Assembly: GCF_000758525.1 (NCBI RefSeq)
Contig: NZ_CP009241.1
Span: forward strand, 496,001-560,000
Length of the DNA stretch: 64,000 nt
Direction of reading: 5' to 3'
From: Paenibacillus sp. FSL H7-0357
GTDB taxonomy: Bacteria > Bacillota > Bacilli > Paenibacillales > Paenibacillaceae
Below the pieces are notes generated by a model. That model did not search any database, was not told the DNA's origin, and was given only the letters and a program-made list of their open reading frames with translations. The position numbers and the translations under genes were made by a program. Below, one piece after another: positions 61,371-64,000 of the stretch (within the stretch, counting starts at the first letter, position 1; each line of letters begins with the position of its first letter).

Positions 61371-62280
61371 CGCGGACCGCCGCCAGCGGCGAGAGCACGC
61401 GCAGCGCGCCCGGCTCGCAGCGCACGGCCAGCGGCGCCGTGCCGAGGGCCTCGCCGTCGCCGATGGCATGGCGGGCCTGCGCGAAGTGGACAGCTACGCT
61501 GTGCCCGCGCAGCATCGTCACGAAGGGCAGCGCAACATGCGTGCCCTTCAGCAGCGTCGGGAACAGCCGCAGCACCTGCATGCGGCTGCAGCCGTGCACG
61601 ACGCAGACGTCGAGCAGGCCGTCATCGGCCTCCGCCTGCGGGCAGATCAGCAGCCCGCCGCCATAGCTTGGCAGGTTGCAGATCGAGACAAGCCAGGCTT
61701 TATCGAAAGCCTGCTCCTTCCCGTCGCAGGTTACGCTCACCCGGCAGGGCTTGAAGGTCATCAGCGTATGCAGAATGCCGATGATATAGGCCAGCTGTCC
61801 GGCGCCGATGGCGTTGCACAGCCGTTTGTAGAAGCTGTTGTTCACATTTACGGCTACCTGTGCATCGAAGCCGCTGGCTACGGCGGTCAGGGTGAGGCCG
61901 CCCGCCCCCGAGAGCAGATCGGCTTCGAGGCAGCGGTCCTGCAGCGCAGCCTCCAGCGCGGCCTCTGTGGCCAGCGGGATGCCGAAGCCGCGTGCCGTGT
62001 CATTGCCGGAGCCGGCGGGAATGACGGCCAGCGGCACGCCTCTGCGCCGCAGCGCGCCCAGCACGCTATGGATCGTGCCGTCGCCGCCGATGACGATGGC
62101 GGCGCGCCAGTCGTCGCGCCGGGCGAGCGCCCCAAGCACCTGGGTTTCGGCGCGGTCGGCGTTTTGCGTGAACAAGGGCTCATGAGGGATGCCGCGTGAA
62201 TGCAGCATCCCTTCGACCGTGTGCCATGTCCGCTGGCCTGCTCCGCCGCCGGAACGGGGATTTATGATCAATAAGTACAT
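61333..62280 (-). CDS. Diacylglycerol/lipid kinase family protein
   Basis: A 315-residue DAGK-catalytic-domain protein of the YegS/DgkB/BmrU group. Motifs: IINPRSGGGAGQRTW, GGDGTIHSVLGALRRRGVPLAVIPAGSGNDTARG (nucleotide-binding), and DIGDGE-like AIGDGEALG. These enzymes phosphorylate diacylglycerol or related lipids at the inner face of the membrane. The gene is much richer in GC than its neighbours, and its C-terminus blends into a tandem repeat. Start at 62280; GGAGGAACA precedes. Confidence 0.9.
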   Translation of the reverse strand: MYLLIINPRSGGGAGQRTWHTVEGMLHSRGIPHEPLFTQNADRAETQVLGALARRDDWRAAIVIGGDGTIHSVLGALRRRGVPLAVIPAGSGNDTARGFGIPLATEAALEAALQDRCLEADLLSGAGGLTLTAVASGFDAQVAVNVNNSFYKRLCNAIGAGQLAYIIGILHTLMTFKPCRVSVTCDGKEQAFDKAWLVSICNLPSYGGGLLICPQAEADDGLLDVCVVHGCSRMQVLRLFPTLLKGTHVALPFVTMLRGHSVAVHFAQARHAIGDGEALGTAPLAVRCEPGALRVLSPLAAVREQGAAGPCQASV

Positions 62281-62384
62281 GTATGTTCCTCCAGCCTGTA
62301 GATTCCTCTATGTCCTGATTCCATTGTACGGAGTGGACGTTCAAAAGGGAATCTTAAAAATAAGGATAAACAGCAGGAGGCAGG

Positions 62385-62732
62385 CTACAACTGACGGAGC
62401 TGGCTTTCAGCGATCTCCCCTGCCCAGGGAAGCTTATACCATCTTCCGCCCAAAGCATGGTAGATCATGAGAAGCCATACGGCGAAGCTGCAAAGGGAAA
62501 TTAAAGCGGCGACGAGAGCGCCGAGCAGCGGAATGAAGCCGCTGAGGACATGGACAATCATCAGTGTCCCGAAGGCGATCAGCGACTGCAACGCATGAAA
62601 GAGCACGAAGCGGCTGCGTTTCTCCAGGGCCAGAAAAACGATGCCCCCAATAAAGGGGAAGAAGTAGCATAGGGCGGCGGCAATATGGTCAGGCAGTCCG
62701 GTGGAAGATCTGAAAGGGGACAAAAGGCTCAC
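62385..62732 (-). CDS. DUF4870-domain membrane protein
   Basis: A 115-residue protein with about four hydrophobic segments and the DUF4870/TIC20-like start DHIAAALCYFFPFIGGIVFLALEKRSRFVLFHALQSLIAF. Function unknown. It lies 104 bases upstream of the lipid kinase on the same strand. A AGGAGAGTGAG site precedes the ATG. Confidence 0.85.
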   Translation of the reverse strand: MSLLSPFRSSTGLPDHIAAALCYFFPFIGGIVFLALEKRSRFVLFHALQSLIAFGTLMIVHVLSGFIPLLGALVAALISLCSFAVWLLMIYHALGGRWYKLPWAGEIAESQLRQL

Positions 62733-62864
62733 TCTCCTTGTACTTGGAGAAGAAGGCGGCTAACCGGTTCCCTCTTCTCTATGAGCCTATGATTTGTCCC
62801 GGCAAAGTATGTGGACCGGGAAGGGGTTCAAGTGAAAAAGCATTCTTCCTTTCCGTTAGACATG

Positions 62865-63884
62865 CTAAAGCTCCATCGCCGGTATAATGTATTGTTCAAC
62901 CAGTCTGCGGGGGTGCTTCCACCGGCTGACCGCGCTCTCGGCGGTGAATATAACGGCGGCGTCCAGCTTCGGCAGCAGCAATAGCTGCTGGCCCCCGTGT
63001 CCATGAGCCAGCACGTAGGGCTGGCTGCTCATCATGCCGTTCCAGAATTGATACCCGTAATTACCGTAGGCCGGATATCCGGGGGTCTGGGCTGTGAACG
63101 CATCTTCCAGCCAATTCTGCGGGATCATCTGCTGTCCTTTGTAAAGGCCGCCGCCCAGCAGGACCATACCGACTTTAGCCAGATCACGCGAGGTCAGGTA
63201 TAAGCCGATATGGCCCATGCTGTGCCCTTCAGGACTGGGCAGCCAGGCGGTGTGGTGAATGTCCAGCGGTCCAAACAGATGCTCTCTGGCATAGCTGTAA
63301 GCGTCCAGCCCTGAGAATCCGCTCAGCATAACCGAAATTAGATGCGAGTCGCTGCTGCGGTATTGAAACTGCCCAATATTTTCATGATCAATGGGCAGGC
63401 TAAGAGCGTAAGAAGTCCAGCGTCGGCTGCGCTGCAGATTACGTACGAGCGGTTCTCCGAGCTTCTTGCCGGTAATCCACCTGAAGCCGGAGGTCATGGT
63501 CAGCAGGTGGCGCAGCGTAATTTCCGAAAGCTGCGGAGAGCAGCGGGGCGGCAGATATCTCTGAAGCGCTTCGGCTACAAAGGAGTGGACTCCCGGAATA
63601 TGGCCTTTGCCGATGGCAATGCCGATAAGAAGAGAGAGGAAGCTTTTGGTGGCCGAACGAAGATCATTCAGCATTCCGGCATGATATCCCCCGTAATACC
63701 GTTCAAATATCAGTTGCCCGTGGCGGACGACAAGCATACTATGCATTTTGGGATATTCTTTCGTAACTGCCTGATGGGCCTTCTCCAGTCGAAGAGGGCA
63801 GGTTCCGGTGTCATCCGGACGGGCTGCTGCTATAACGGGTGCCGGGTTGTTAGGTGTGTGTAGTAAAGACAGCTGCTGGCTCAT
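62865..63884 (-). CDS. Serine hydrolase of the beta-lactamase class C type
   Basis: A 339-residue hydrolase. The nucleophile motif SATK lies in LRSATKSFLSLLIGIAIGKGHI (about 89), the second motif YRSS in QFQYRSSDSHLIS, and the third HGHGGQQLLLLP in place of KTG. It resembles EstB-type esterases and penicillin-binding protein-like hydrolases rather than true beta-lactamases. No signal peptide is obvious. GGAAAGGGGATTGCT precedes the ATG at 63884. Nothing else is seen to the right edge. Confidence 0.88.
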   Translation of the reverse strand: MSQQLSLLHTPNNPAPVIAAARPDDTGTCPLRLEKAHQAVTKEYPKMHSMLVVRHGQLIFERYYGGYHAGMLNDLRSATKSFLSLLIGIAIGKGHIPGVHSFVAEALQRYLPPRCSPQLSEITLRHLLTMTSGFRWITGKKLGEPLVRNLQRSRRWTSYALSLPIDHENIGQFQYRSSDSHLISVMLSGFSGLDAYSYAREHLFGPLDIHHTAWLPSPEGHSMGHIGLYLTSRDLAKVGMVLLGGGLYKGQQMIPQNWLEDAFTAQTPGYPAYGNYGYQFWNGMMSSQPYVLAHGHGGQQLLLLPKLDAAVIFTAESAVSRWKHPRRLVEQYIIPAMEL

Positions 63885-64000
63885 AGCAATCCCCTTTCCA
63901 AGCTGCCTGCTGCAGTCTAAGATGCGGCGGCGGATACGTTATTTTAACCAAAAGTCTGCAAGCCTCACCTGCTGCGGTAGAGAAGAGTAAAAAAATATTT

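Noticed and set aside
61192..62199. 335-codon plus-strand frame opposite the lipid kinase
   Set aside because: It is a high-GC shadow of the minus-strand kinase gene, whose nucleotide-binding motifs are clear.

Overview
The window reads as chromosome of a spore-forming Bacillota, most like Paenibacillus. The reasons are strong AGGAGG-type ribosome binding sites, a T-box in front of serS, a NrdD/NrdG plus NrdA/NrdB gene set, an LPXTG surface protein, a CsbD protein, a YhjD-like protein, and many intergenic palindromic repeats. Most genes are moderately GC-rich. The stretches at about 5.3-6.75 kb and 23.0-25.3 kb are clearly AT-richer and look accessory.

Layout. 1-2534: 5' part of a secreted lamin-tail/endonuclease protein that runs off the left edge. 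2.8-4.5 kb: serS under a T-box. 4.5-6.8 kb: flavin reductase, then a divergent PNPOx-like/WYL-regulator pair around a near-perfect palindrome. 6.9-14.3 kb: aerobic (nrdA, nrdB) and anaerobic (nrdD, nrdG) ribonucleotide reductases on the minus strand behind a cobalamin riboswitch. 14.6-18.5 kb: thiamine-binding protein, tRNA-Thr and a small accessory patch that ends in a decayed second copy of the tRNA 3' end. 19.1-21.6 kb: a c-di-GMP-I riboswitch driving a proline/threonine-repeat LPXTG surface protein. 21.8-25.6 kb: an alpha/beta hydrolase, an AT-rich set of secreted proteins, an Xre-type remnant and a remnant hydrolase copy. 26.1-27.7 kb: an HD-GYP c-di-GMP phosphodiesterase.

27.8-41.2 kb holds two convergent gene sets that together match the flavin-based extracellular electron transfer (FLEET) system of Listeria and Lactobacillus: EetA-like and EetB-like proteins, an ECF module (A, A', T), a U32 protein, an aminotransferase and a UbiA prenyltransferase on the plus strand; a polyprenyl synthase pair, type-II NADH dehydrogenase with a C-terminal membrane domain, and a double FMN-binding lipoprotein (PplA-like) on the minus strand. 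No flavin transferase (ApbE/FmnB) gene is in the window. Three FNR/CRP-like palindromes lie upstream of pplA.

41.6-64 kb is mostly ordinary chromosome: CsbD, a sensor kinase, MFS transporter, an orphan frameshifted tnpB element, an NAD(P)-binding protein, RidA, a TspO-like gene lacking its 5' end, a GH31 glucosidase, an SNF2 helicase with an unrecognised partner, a beta-propeller protein, a small alarmone synthetase, zinc-ribbon protein, TrmB-like regulator, xpt, a palindromic repeat cluster, a lipid kinase, a DUF4870 protein and a serine hydrolase.

Starts were chosen from ribosome binding sites, so several differ from the longest open frame. Family names come from recognising motifs by eye; no database search was made.
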